A DNA stretch of 7,520 nucleotides, taken from the NCBI GenBank assembly GCA_035761265.1, contig DASTRL010000265.1, positions 1 to 7,520 on the forward strand, written 5' to 3'. Source of the stretch: CADEED01 sp035761265 (GTDB taxonomy: Bacteria; Pseudomonadota; Gammaproteobacteria; Steroidobacterales; Steroidobacteraceae). This document shows, one piece after another, positions 1 to 6,594 of this stretch. How positions within the stretch are numbered: position 1 is the first letter of the stretch; each line of letters begins with the position of its first letter. Below the pieces are notes generated by a model. It worked only from the letters and a program-made list of their open reading frames with translations. It did not search any database and had not been told where the DNA came from. The position numbers and the translations under genes were made by a program.

Positions 1-281
1 CGCTCGCCGATGCGACCCCAGTCGACGAACTGGATGCCGAGCTTGAACGTGCCGCGCACCGCGCGCACGAACTCCGCCTCGTCGATGCGCAGCGTCTCGT
101 TGAAGGCGCGCAGATGCGGCACGGTGGTCTCGCCCACGCCGACGGTGCCGATCTCCTCGGACTCGATGAGCTCGATGGCGATGGACGCGGTCGTGCGCGC
201 CAGTGCCGCCGCGGCCATCCAGCCTGCGGTGCCGCCACCGACGATCACGATTTTCCGCAGCAGCCGCGCCTCGTTGCTCAC
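1..281 (-). CDS. Tryptophan-halogenase-family FAD-dependent protein, N-terminal part (cut by window edge)
   Basis: About 93 N-terminal residues are visible. The protein opens with an FAD-binding Rossmann strand and loop, KIVIVGGGTAGWMAAAALA (residues 10-28), followed by the GVGET motif (residues 48-52) typical of flavin-dependent tryptophan halogenases. TFKLGIQFVDWG (residues 78-89) contains Lys80, at the place of the catalytic lysine known as Lys79 in PrnA and RebH. The later WxWxIP motif would lie outside the window, so true halogenase chemistry cannot be judged. Many relatives near TonB receptors are called halogenases without proof of activity. The GTG start is chosen because the frame is closed by a TAG at 321-323 and no in-frame ATG precedes the FAD motif. 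It has no clear Shine-Dalgarno sequence. A six-codon ATG mini-ORF (298-278) ends in a GTGA overlap with this start, so translational coupling is possible. It lies 64 bases after the receptor gene on the same strand and is probably co-transcribed with it. Confidence 0.85.
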   Translation of the reverse strand, partial: MSNEARLLRKIVIVGGGTAGWMAAAALARTTASIAIELIESEEIGTVGVGETTVPHLRAFNETLRIDEAEFVRAVRGTFKLGIQFVDWGRIGE

Positions 282-313
282 GAAACCGATTGTGGCATCC
301 GCCGGCGGGAAAT

Positions 314-340
314 GCCCGCGCTAACAACGTCAGCGCGGGC
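314..340 (-). terminator. Perfect 9-bp GC-rich hairpin between receptor and halogenase genes
   Basis: GCCCGCGCT (314-322) and AGCGCGGGC (332-340) are perfect inverted repeats around a 9-base loop. The hairpin begins five bases after the receptor stop codon in the direction of transcription. Only a short ATTT follows it, so it is a weak candidate for intrinsic termination. It may instead be an attenuator or a 3'-end stabiliser that lowers expression of the downstream halogenase gene relative to the receptor. Confidence 0.45.
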
Positions 341-345
341 CGTCG

Positions 346-3336
346 TCAGAACCTGATGCCGAAGGAGCCACGTATAGTGCGCGGATATCCCGTGATGTTG
401 CCCACGGGATTCAGCCGCCCGCCGGTGACCAGGCCGTTGTCGCCCTGCACGTCGATGTAGTCGACCAGGTTGTGCTCGTTGGTGACGTTCAGGAGGTCGA
501 AGCGCAGGTAGAACGACGTCACGTCCTTGATGGTGAAGTCCTTGGTGATCTGCAGGTCGAGCGCCTTGTAGCCATCGTTGCTGTCGGCGGCATAACCGAA
601 GGCCGTGCAGGGCGCGCCGTTCGCGAACACGTTCGGGTCGTTGAGACAGGTGATCACGTTGTGCGGCACGGGCGTGGACCAGGTGAGCTTGCCCGCCAGT
701 GTCAGGCCCCAGGGTGCGCCGTACGAGCCGGTGGCCACCACGCGATGCTTGGCGGCCGCATTCGACAGGATGAACGGGTATTCCTTGATCGACACCTGAT
801 CGAACGCGTAGTGCTCGTTGATGTCGCGGTTCTGGGTCGCATCGGTGTAAGTGTAGGAAACCGTCGCGCCCCAGTGCGACTCCTCGTCGTAAGGCTTCTC
901 GGCCGACAGCAGGATCTGCGTGCTGCGCGTTTCGATGCCGCTGTTGCCCACCAGCAGGTTGCCGGCGAGTCCCGGCGGCGAGTTGCCCCAGGGCTGCGAA
1001 CGGTTCTGCCAGAAGTCGCCGTTCGGATAGCGGTTGCCCAGCGTGAACACGAAGCCATCCTTGCTGAGCACGCGCGTGACGGCGGCGGTGGTGTTCCAGT
1101 CGCCGAGCCGGTTGCGCATCCCCAGGCTGAACTGATCGGAGTACGGCGTCTTGATGTCGTTGTTGATCAGGTTCACTTCGCCGGCGCGGCCATTGAGCAG
1201 CGCGGGCAGCGCGTTCGGGTCCGAGGCGAATGCCGGATCCCAGGCGACGCAGGAGGCGCTCGGCGTGCAGGGGTGATCCGGCGTGTTGAAGCGCAGCTCG
1301 GTGCTGGCGAGCGAGAACTTGGTCTGCTCGACCTGCAGATAGTCGTACAGGTTGCGGTCGTAGGCGCGGCCCGCGCCGCCGAAGATGACGTGGCGCTGGT
1401 CGGCGCCGATGTCATACGAGAATCCGAGGCGCGGCTGGATCGCGCCCTTGTAGGGCTCGCGATTGTTGCCCGTGCTGATGTAGTCGTTGATGTCGATGGT
1501 CGTATTCGGATCGGAAGACAGGCCGAGCGATTGCCCATAGGTGACGCCGGGGGCGACCTCGGTGTTCAGCGCATCGATGAGGAACTGCGGCGTCTGGAAA
1601 TCGAGATACGAGTCCACCCACTCGATGTCCCAGCGCACGCCGAGGTTCAGCGTCAGGTGGTCGTTGACGGCCCAGTCGTCCTGCGCGAACACGCCGAACT
1701 GCCGGTCGTTGGAGGTGACCGTCGAGCCATAACCTTCGAGCGGCAGCGCGAACACGGTCTTCCACGGGACCGTGGCCGCGCCGGCGGCGGACACGTCGTA
1801 ATAGAACACCGGCCGCCCGGGGATCGAGTCCGTGGCGATCAGGTCGAGGTCCTTGTATTTGACGCCGGCCTTGATGGTGTGGTCGCCGGTGAACCAGCCG
1901 ATGTCCGTGAACGTGATGATGTCGGCGACCGACCAGCCCTTCTGCGTCTTGTTCTGCGAGGCGCGCGGGTCGGCGCCATTCGCGATCAGGATGTTCTGGT
2001 CGTTGGCGTTGTTGTCGATGAACGTGTATACGGCTCCATTCTGATCCGAGGTGCGCAGCTGCGGTAGATAGGGGGCCTTCTCGTAGCCGAGCTGTACTTC
2101 GTTGAGCCAGCCGTTGCCATTGCGCTTCCACGACAGCTCGTAGCGATCCTCGTTGTTGGTGGTGTTGATGGCGGCGGACTGCGCGACGCCGATGCCGGCC
2201 TGGTCGCCTTCGCTGTGCTCGCGGCGGAACTTCGCCGTGAAGTCGAAGCGATCGACGTCGGTGGGTTCCCAGTCGAGCTTGCCGAAGTACAGGTCCTCGT
2301 CGAACAGGATCGAGGCGGGTCCGAGCTGCGCGACCGCATCGGCCGGCAGGTTGGCGAGCACCGCCGGCGGCGGGCTGTGATCCACCGCCACGGTGACCGG
2401 CGTCTGGTAACGCTTGGCCTCGTAGGTCAGGAAGAAGTGCATGCGGTCCTGGATGATCGGCCCGCCGAAGGAGACGCCGTATTCCTTCGACTCCGACGGC
2501 GTCTTGGTGTCGCTGTCGATCTCGGCCGGCGTGCGCGCGCGCCAGTTGTCGGCCGTGTAGGTGCCGAACGCCTCGCCGCGGAATTCGTTGGTGCCCGAGC
2601 GCGTGATCGCGGTGATGGCGGCGCTCGAGATCTGGTCGTACTCGGCCTTGTAGTTGGACGTGATGACCTTGTACTCACCGATGGCGAGCTGCGGGAAGGG
2701 ATTGCCCTGCGTGTCGCCGGTCTGGCCGCTGAGACCTGAGCGCACGTAGCCCTTCTGGCCCACGCCGTCGATGTAGACGTTGATGCCGTTGCGGTTCTGC
2801 GCGCCGGCGTTGATCAGCGTGCGTCCTTTGGAGTCCACCTGGAAGGCGACACCCGGCACGGTGTCGGCGAACTCGAGGAAGTTGCGCGTCATCTGCGGCA
2901 CGGTCTCGATCTGGTGCTGCGAGACGACGTTGGCGACCTCGGAGGTCTTCACCTCGGCGAGCCGGCGGCCGGTGACCACGACCTCTTCGGTGGCTTCCGT
3001 GGTCGGCGGCGCCGCTTCGGCGACCGCGGCTTCGCCGAAGTTCAACGTGGCGGTGGTGGCGACGCTCAGCGTCACCGTCTGTTCGGTCCCGGGGCCCGCG
3101 TCGACGCGGTACGTGCCCGGCGGCAGGCCGGCGATGGTGTAGCTGCCATCCTGTGCGGTGTGCGCGCGACGCGTGAAGCCGGTCGCGACATTGCGCGCGG
3201 TCACGTCGGTGTCGGAGGGTCCCTTGCCGCGCAAGGTCGCGTCGGCGGATTGCGCCCAGACGATGGCAGGAGACAACGCCGCGGCGATCGCCGCACCCAG
3301 GATGGTCCGGGAAAACGAACGCGGAAGATGTTTCAT
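346..3336 (-). CDS. Oar-type TonB-dependent outer-membrane receptor with N-terminal carboxypeptidase-regulatory-like domain
   Basis: This is a 996-residue outer-membrane transporter that would import a ligand using TonB/ExbBD energy. The ATG at 3336 is chosen over one 33 bases upstream because AGAGGG lies about 6 bases before it and it opens directly into a signal peptide (MKHLPRSFSRTILGAAIAAA, then LSPAIVWA, cleavage near Ala28/Gln29). Residues about 30-100 form a carboxypeptidase-regulatory-like fold (DGSYTIAGLPPGTYRV). EEVVVTGRR (117-125) resembles a TonB box. Residues about 130-255 are the plug, with RNFLEFADTVPGV and INVYIDGVGQ. The rest is a long beta barrel ending in aromatic Phe (GSFGIRF), as usual for outer-membrane proteins. 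Two Cys pairs, in HPCTPSASCVAW and in TCLNDPNVFANGAPC, probably form disulfides in surface loops. The length is normal for Oar-like receptors. The substrate is not readable from the sequence; the neighbouring GH3 enzyme suggests a glycoside or oligosaccharide. Confidence 0.93.
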   Translation of the reverse strand: MKHLPRSFSRTILGAAIAAALSPAIVWAQSADATLRGKGPSDTDVTARNVATGFTRRAHTAQDGSYTIAGLPPGTYRVDAGPGTEQTVTLSVATTATLNFGEAAVAEAAPPTTEATEEVVVTGRRLAEVKTSEVANVVSQHQIETVPQMTRNFLEFADTVPGVAFQVDSKGRTLINAGAQNRNGINVYIDGVGQKGYVRSGLSGQTGDTQGNPFPQLAIGEYKVITSNYKAEYDQISSAAITAITRSGTNEFRGEAFGTYTADNWRARTPAEIDSDTKTPSESKEYGVSFGGPIIQDRMHFFLTYEAKRYQTPVTVAVDHSPPPAVLANLPADAVAQLGPASILFDEDLYFGKLDWEPTDVDRFDFTAKFRREHSEGDQAGIGVAQSAAINTTNNEDRYELSWKRNGNGWLNEVQLGYEKAPYLPQLRTSDQNGAVYTFIDNNANDQNILIANGADPRASQNKTQKGWSVADIITFTDIGWFTGDHTIKAGVKYKDLDLIATDSIPGRPVFYYDVSAAGAATVPWKTVFALPLEGYGSTVTSNDRQFGVFAQDDWAVNDHLTLNLGVRWDIEWVDSYLDFQTPQFLIDALNTEVAPGVTYGQSLGLSSDPNTTIDINDYISTGNNREPYKGAIQPRLGFSYDIGADQRHVIFGGAGRAYDRNLYDYLQVEQTKFSLASTELRFNTPDHPCTPSASCVAWDPAFASDPNALPALLNGRAGEVNLINNDIKTPYSDQFSLGMRNRLGDWNTTAAVTRVLSKDGFVFTLGNRYPNGDFWQNRSQPWGNSPPGLAGNLLVGNSGIETRSTQILLSAEKPYDEESHWGATVSYTYTDATQNRDINEHYAFDQVSIKEYPFILSNAAAKHRVVATGSYGAPWGLTLAGKLTWSTPVPHNVITCLNDPNVFANGAPCTAFGYAADSNDGYKALDLQITKDFTIKDVTSFYLRFDLLNVTNEHNLVDYIDVQGDNGLVTGGRLNPVGNITGYPRTIRGSFGIRF

Positions 3337-3356
3337 GAAAATCCCTCTCGTGTGGT

Positions 3357-3383
3357 GGCCGCGCGTCACGGCGCGAAGCGGCC
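3357..3383 (-). promoter_or_regulatory. GC-rich hairpin just upstream of the receptor ribosome-binding site
   Basis: On the minus strand GGCCGC and GCGGCC (3378-3383 and 3357-3362) pair with 6 bp. Inside, GCG and CGC can add three more pairs after a small TTC bulge. The hairpin ends about 20 bases before the receptor ATG and only a few bases before the AGAGGG Shine-Dalgarno sequence. It could modulate translation or mRNA stability. This is structure seen by eye in GC-rich DNA, so chance is a real alternative. Confidence 0.35.
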
Positions 3384-3387
3384 CACG

Positions 3388-3400
3388 GTTCCTTGGGAAC
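3388..3400. promoter_or_regulatory. Inverted repeat GTTCC-N3-GGAAC in the receptor leader
   Basis: The 13-base sequence GTTCCTTGGGAAC is an inverted repeat with 5-bp arms and a 3-base centre, about 50-60 bases upstream of the receptor start. It could be a protein-binding half-site pair or a small RNA hairpin. No regulator is encoded next to it in the window. Confidence 0.3.
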
Positions 3401-3436
3401 GGATTCTTGCACCGTCCGGAGCGGGAATCTCGATTG

Positions 3437-3450
3437 TTACGAGCGCGTAA
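3437..3450. promoter_or_regulatory. Candidate operator TTACG-N4-CGTAA upstream of the receptor gene
   Basis: TTACGAGCGCGTAA has 5-bp arms around AGCG and lies about 100 bases upstream of the receptor start, in the only AT-richer patch of the 178-base gap. The layout fits a dimeric repressor such as a LacI-family sugar regulator, common for sugar-linked TonB receptor genes. No convincing -35/-10 pair was found beside it, so its role is inferred. Confidence 0.3.
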
Positions 3451-3474
3451 TGTAGGACTCGATGCCCGAGTGAG

Positions 3475-3501
3475 TGCGGCATCGTCGGACGACGCGCCGC
3501 A
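3475..3501 (-). terminator. Stem-loop downstream of the GH3 glucosidase gene
   Basis: TGCGGC (3475-3480) pairs with GCCGCA (3496-3501), and an inner CGTCG/CGACG (3483-3487, 3490-3494) extends the stem with a small bulge. It starts 13 bases after the glucosidase stop codon in the direction of transcription. No T-tract follows on the minus strand, so it is not a textbook intrinsic terminator. It may block 3' decay or partly separate glucosidase and receptor transcripts. Confidence 0.4.
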
Positions 3502-3514
3502 AGGTTGTTAGGCG

Positions 3515-5833
3515 TCAGCGGCTTGCAATGGGCCGTGCTGCGGCGCGGTCCGCGTCCACGAGCTCGAGCGTGCCGGCGAGTCCGCCGCGCGAGCTCGTGC
3601 CGAGCGTGATCTCGAAGACCCCGGGCTCGAGCACCCAGCGGTTCCCGGGATCGAGGATGGCGAGCGCGCCGGCCGGCAGCGTGAATTCGACGATGCGCGA
3701 TTCGCGCGGCCCGAGATGCACGCGCTGGTACGCCGCCAGGCGCTTGCCATTGACCGTGCTCGCGACGCGCGGCCGCCAGTACAGCTGCGGCACCTCGTCG
3801 CCGGGGCGGTCGGACTCGTTGGTGAGCCGCGCGCGCACCGTGATCGTGTCCTGCCTTCCCAGGCGCGCGGGCAGCGACAGATCGCTGAGCGTGAACCGGC
3901 TGTACGACAGCCCGAAGCCGAAGTCGAACAGCGGTTCGTCCGGCTCGTCGAGCCAGTGCGCCTTGTAGTCGCCGCGCTCGGGAATGTTGGGCCGGCCGTT
4001 CGGCGGATCATAGAAATGTATCGGCAGCTGGCCGACGTCGCGTGGCCAGGTGACGGGTTCCTTGCCGCCCGGGTTGTAGTCACCGAACAGCACATCGGCG
4101 ATGGCGTGGCCGCCTTCGGTTCCCGGGAAGAACGCATGCACCAGCGCGCCGGCGTGCTCCGCCAGCGCCGGCACCGCGAGCGCGCGGCCGGTGAGCAGCA
4201 CCACGATCACGGGCCGGTGCGTGCCCGCCAGTGCGTCGATCAGCGCCTGCTGGTTGCCGGGCAGATCCAGGTGGGCGCGATTGTTCGCCTCGCCGCTCTG
4301 GCGTTCGCGCTCGCCCACGACGGCGATGACGAGATCGCTGTCGCGTGCGGCGGCCACGGCCGCGGCGATGCGCGCATCGTCGCCCGGCATCGCGGCGCCG
4401 CGCTCGTCCAGCGCCACGCCTTCGGAGTAGCTGATCGTCGCGCCACCCTTGACGGCAGCCACGTGTTCGCGCACTGCGGCGAGCACCGTGACGGCGTCCC
4501 TGGCTTCGCCGCGCGAATGCCACGGGCCGAGCATGTCGCCGGCGGCATCCGCCAGCGGGCCGGTCACGAGAATGCGGCGTGCCGCGCCGCGCGCATCGAT
4601 GGGCAGCAGCGCGTGCCGATTCTCGAGCAGCACGATGGACTTGCGCGCGATGTCGCGTGCCGCGGCGCGGTTGGCGGGCGACAGCCGCACGCGTTTCTCC
4701 AGGTCCTCGGGCACGTAGGGCTTCTCGAACAGGCCTAACTTCCGCTTGAAGGCCAGCGCGCGCAGCACTTCACGGTCGACTTCCGCGAGGCTCACGCGGC
4801 CGGCCTTCACGGCCTTCGCGAGCTGTGCGTAGTAGACGCCGTCTTCCATGTCGAGCGTCACGGTGCCGTCGTGCAGCGCCTGCACGGCGGCCTCGAAGTC
4901 GTTGGCGGCGGTGCCGTGGTTGCGCATCTCGGTGATGGCCGCGTAGTCGGAAACGATCACGCCGTCGAAGCCGAGCTCGCCCCGCAGCACGCCCTTGAGC
5001 CAGCGTTCGTTGGCCGACATGGGCACGCCGTCGAGGGCATTGAAGGCCGGCATCACCGCCGGCGCACCCGCCTTCAGGCCCGCGATGTACGGTGGCAGGT
5101 GGAACTGGCGCAGGGTGCGCTCGCTGAGATCGACGTACGCGTAGTCCTTGCCGCCCTGTGAGGCGCCATAGCCGAGATAGTGTTTGAGACAGGTGGCCAC
5201 GCCGAAATTCCCGGGCGCGGGATTGCCCGGCAGGTCGGCGAGCGAGCGGTGGAATCCTTCGATGGTCGCCACCGCGTAGTCGCCCGATACCAACGGAGAC
5301 TCGCCGAAGGTTTCCACCACGCGACCCCAGCGTGGATCGGCGGGATGGTCCACCATCGGGGCAAAGGTCCAGCGCTGGCCGTGCGAATAGCCTTCCAGCC
5401 CGGCGATCCTCGCGGCCACGCGCGCGTCGTCGGCATCGAAGGTCGCGGCGAGCCCGAGCGGCACCGGGAAGACGGTCCAATAGCCGTGGATGATGTCGGT
5501 GGCGAACACCACCGGAATGCCGAGGCGCGACTCCTTGACCGCGATGCGCTGGATGCGGTTGATGTCCTTCGCGGAGAACTCGAACGCGGACATCTGGAAA
5601 CCGATGCCGTTGCGCGCCAGCTCCTCGGCGGAGTAGCTCGGTCGTCCCGCGGAGTCCGGGCCCGTCATCGTGCCCTTGCTGAGCAGCATGAGCTGGTTGA
5701 CCTTTTCGTCCAGGGTCATGCGCGCCAGCAGCGCCGCGTCGCGTGCATCGGTGCCGGCCGGGACGTCCGCCGGAGCCTGGGTGCACAGCGAGATCGCCAG
5801 CAGGGTCGCGGGAAGACGCAGGTGGGTCCGCAT
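3515..5833 (-). CDS. bglX: Periplasmic beta-glucosidase, glycoside hydrolase family 3 (BglX-like)
   Basis: This 772-residue retaining glycosidase would release glucose or other beta-linked sugars from the non-reducing end of glycosides in the periplasm. The N-terminus (MRTHLRLPATLLAISLCTQA, then PADV) is a Sec signal peptide. Cys17 has Leu before it, so it is not a good lipobox. The GH3 N-terminal barrel covers roughly residues 30-370: ATDIIHG (111-117), HPADPRWGR (163-171) and CLKHYLG (215-221) carry substrate-binding residues, and Asp296 in GVIVSDY is the expected nucleophile. The GH3 C-terminal domain spans about 395-645, with Glu515 in SGEANNR as the likely acid/base. A fibronectin-III-like domain ends the protein (about 675-750). 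The length matches E. coli BglX closely and no key residue is missing. The ATG has AAGGA about 6 bases upstream. It is the first gene of the sugar-related run; exact substrate specificity cannot be told. Confidence 0.95.
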   Translation of the reverse strand: MRTHLRLPATLLAISLCTQAPADVPAGTDARDAALLARMTLDEKVNQLMLLSKGTMTGPDSAGRPSYSAEELARNGIGFQMSAFEFSAKDINRIQRIAVKESRLGIPVVFATDIIHGYWTVFPVPLGLAATFDADDARVAARIAGLEGYSHGQRWTFAPMVDHPADPRWGRVVETFGESPLVSGDYAVATIEGFHRSLADLPGNPAPGNFGVATCLKHYLGYGASQGGKDYAYVDLSERTLRQFHLPPYIAGLKAGAPAVMPAFNALDGVPMSANERWLKGVLRGELGFDGVIVSDYAAITEMRNHGTAANDFEAAVQALHDGTVTLDMEDGVYYAQLAKAVKAGRVSLAEVDREVLRALAFKRKLGLFEKPYVPEDLEKRVRLSPANRAAARDIARKSIVLLENRHALLPIDARGAARRILVTGPLADAAGDMLGPWHSRGEARDAVTVLAAVREHVAAVKGGATISYSEGVALDERGAAMPGDDARIAAAVAAARDSDLVIAVVGERERQSGEANNRAHLDLPGNQQALIDALAGTHRPVIVVLLTGRALAVPALAEHAGALVHAFFPGTEGGHAIADVLFGDYNPGGKEPVTWPRDVGQLPIHFYDPPNGRPNIPERGDYKAHWLDEPDEPLFDFGFGLSYSRFTLSDLSLPARLGRQDTITVRARLTNESDRPGDEVPQLYWRPRVASTVNGKRLAAYQRVHLGPRESRIVEFTLPAGALAILDPGNRWVLEPGVFEITLGTSSRGGLAGTLELVDADRAAARPIASR

Positions 5834-5858
5834 GGATGTTCCTTGTTTGTTGGTCGCG

Positions 5859-5887
5859 ATTGTAAGGGAGCGTTCGATCGGCGAACG
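5859..5887 (-). promoter_or_regulatory. Candidate sigma-70-type promoter of bglX
   Basis: On the minus strand TACAAT (5864-5859) is a good -10 box, 25 bases before the bglX ATG. At 17-base spacing the -35 position (5887-5882) reads CGTTCG, which is weak, so activation by a regulator may be needed. The implied leader is short, about 20 bases, and contains the AAGGA ribosome-binding site. Confidence 0.45.
5871..5887. promoter_or_regulatory. 17-bp palindrome CGTTCG-N5-CGAACG overlapping the bglX promoter
   Basis: CGTTCG (5871-5876) and CGAACG (5882-5887) are perfect 6-bp arms with a 5-base centre (ATCGG). The element sits over the predicted -35 and spacer of the bglX promoter, where a bound dimer would block or recruit RNA polymerase. 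The arm sequence differs from the palindromes before the receptor gene, so the two genes need not share one regulator. Confidence 0.4.
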
Positions 5888-5941
5888 TCGGCACCGGCCT
5901 ACAGCGCGTGCGAGAGGATGCGCCGCAGCCGCGATGCGTGC

Positions 5942-6538
5942 TCAGGACGGGCGGGTTTGCCGGCCGCTGCGCAGGAACTTGCGCACCAGGAATACCGTGA
6001 GCCAGCAGATCAGCACCACCACCGCCACCGCGATCAGCGGCGCGAGCAACGCCAGCGCGCAGATGATCAGCGCCGTGATCATTTCCATGGTGGACACCAC
6101 CGGGTTGCCGAGACCGGCGGTGAAGGCGGTGGACTTGGCGCGCACCAGCGTGGTCACACCCTGCGTGATGGCAGCCACTCCGCCGCCGGCGATGATGGCC
6201 GTACTCCACTTGATCAAGGGCGGAAGATCGGTGATCACGGCCGCCGAAACGATGGTGCCTGCGATCAGTGCCAGTGGCGCGGTCACGGTGTCGAGCAGGT
6301 TGTCGACGGCCGGAATGTAGTAAGCCAGCACTTCGACGGTCGCCGCGACGCCGAGCATGGTGACCGCGGTCAGCGAGCCGAGCCACGCGAAACTCTCGTT
6401 GAGATGCAGGTGCCCGGCATGCGCGGCGACGCTGGCGATGAGCAATGGCAGGAACACGCGAAAGCCCACGGCCGCCGCCAGGCCGATGCCGAGTGCGATC
6501 GAAAGCACGGTGTCCATTCCCGACATGTGCATGAGCAT
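5942..6538 (-). CDS. DUF4126 family integral membrane protein
   Basis: This is a small hydrophobic inner-membrane protein of unknown function, 198 residues from the chosen start. Several membrane segments are visible: VLSIALGIGLAAAVGFRVFL and the following LPLLIASVAA; WLGSLTAVTMLGVAATVEVL; PLALIAGTIVSAAVI; STAIIAGGGVAAI; and a long C-terminal hydrophobic stretch ending in LTVFLVRKFLRSGR. The GFRVFLPLL and PAVDNLLDTV motifs match the DUF4126 pattern. The start is uncertain. ATG at 6538 has an AGG about 5 bases upstream, while in-frame ATGs at 6526 (MSGMDTVLS) and 6517 (MDTVLS) fit relatives that begin close to the first membrane segment. A longer reading to 6610 would run through the CheB remnant on the other strand and is rejected. 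It lies 108 bases before bglX on the same strand, but the promoter-like element in that gap suggests separate transcription. No functional link to sugar uptake can be claimed. Confidence 0.8.
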   Translation of the reverse strand: MLMHMSGMDTVLSIALGIGLAAAVGFRVFLPLLIASVAAHAGHLHLNESFAWLGSLTAVTMLGVAATVEVLAYYIPAVDNLLDTVTAPLALIAGTIVSAAVITDLPPLIKWSTAIIAGGGVAAITQGVTTLVRAKSTAFTAGLGNPVVSTMEMITALIICALALLAPLIAVAVVVLICWLTVFLVRKFLRSGRQTRPS

Positions 6539-6564
6539 ACGCGCCTGCGCGGTTCCACACGTTC

Positions 6565-6585
6565 CTCGCACAGCGTCTCGCACAG
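6565..6585. repeat. Short tandem repeat CTCGCACAG at the CheB break
   Basis: CTCGCACAG occurs at 6565-6573 and again at 6577-6585, a 12-base period with CGT between. It encodes LAQ-R-LAQ in the CheB frame and lies exactly where family residues appear to be missing. It may be a slippage or deletion scar; a chance repeat in coding DNA is also possible. Confidence 0.5.
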
Positions 6586-6594
6586 GCCGGGCAC

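Noticed and set aside
472..2067. Long plus-strand open frame of 531 codons inside the receptor gene
   Set aside because: It is antisense to a clearly recognisable receptor, is rich in Arg, Val and Gly as expected of a shadow frame in GC-rich DNA, and shows no domain.
3434..3453. Resemblance of the receptor upstream palindrome to the E. coli lac operator
   Set aside because: Only the GAGCGC core and ATTGT flank agree. The symmetry differs, so no specific LacI binding is claimed.
3507..3513. GTTAGGC, like an integron attC core, with GCCTAAC at 4734-4740
   Set aside because: The second copy lies inside conserved bglX coding sequence, the 1.2-kb spacing is wrong for one attC site, and no integrase or cassette structure is present.
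5899..5943. Minus-strand reading EHASRLRRILSHAL then stop after DUF4126, looking like an alternative C-terminus
   Set aside because: It needs a frameshift at the end of DUF4126 for which nothing else argues; the annotated stop gives a plausible basic C-terminal tail.
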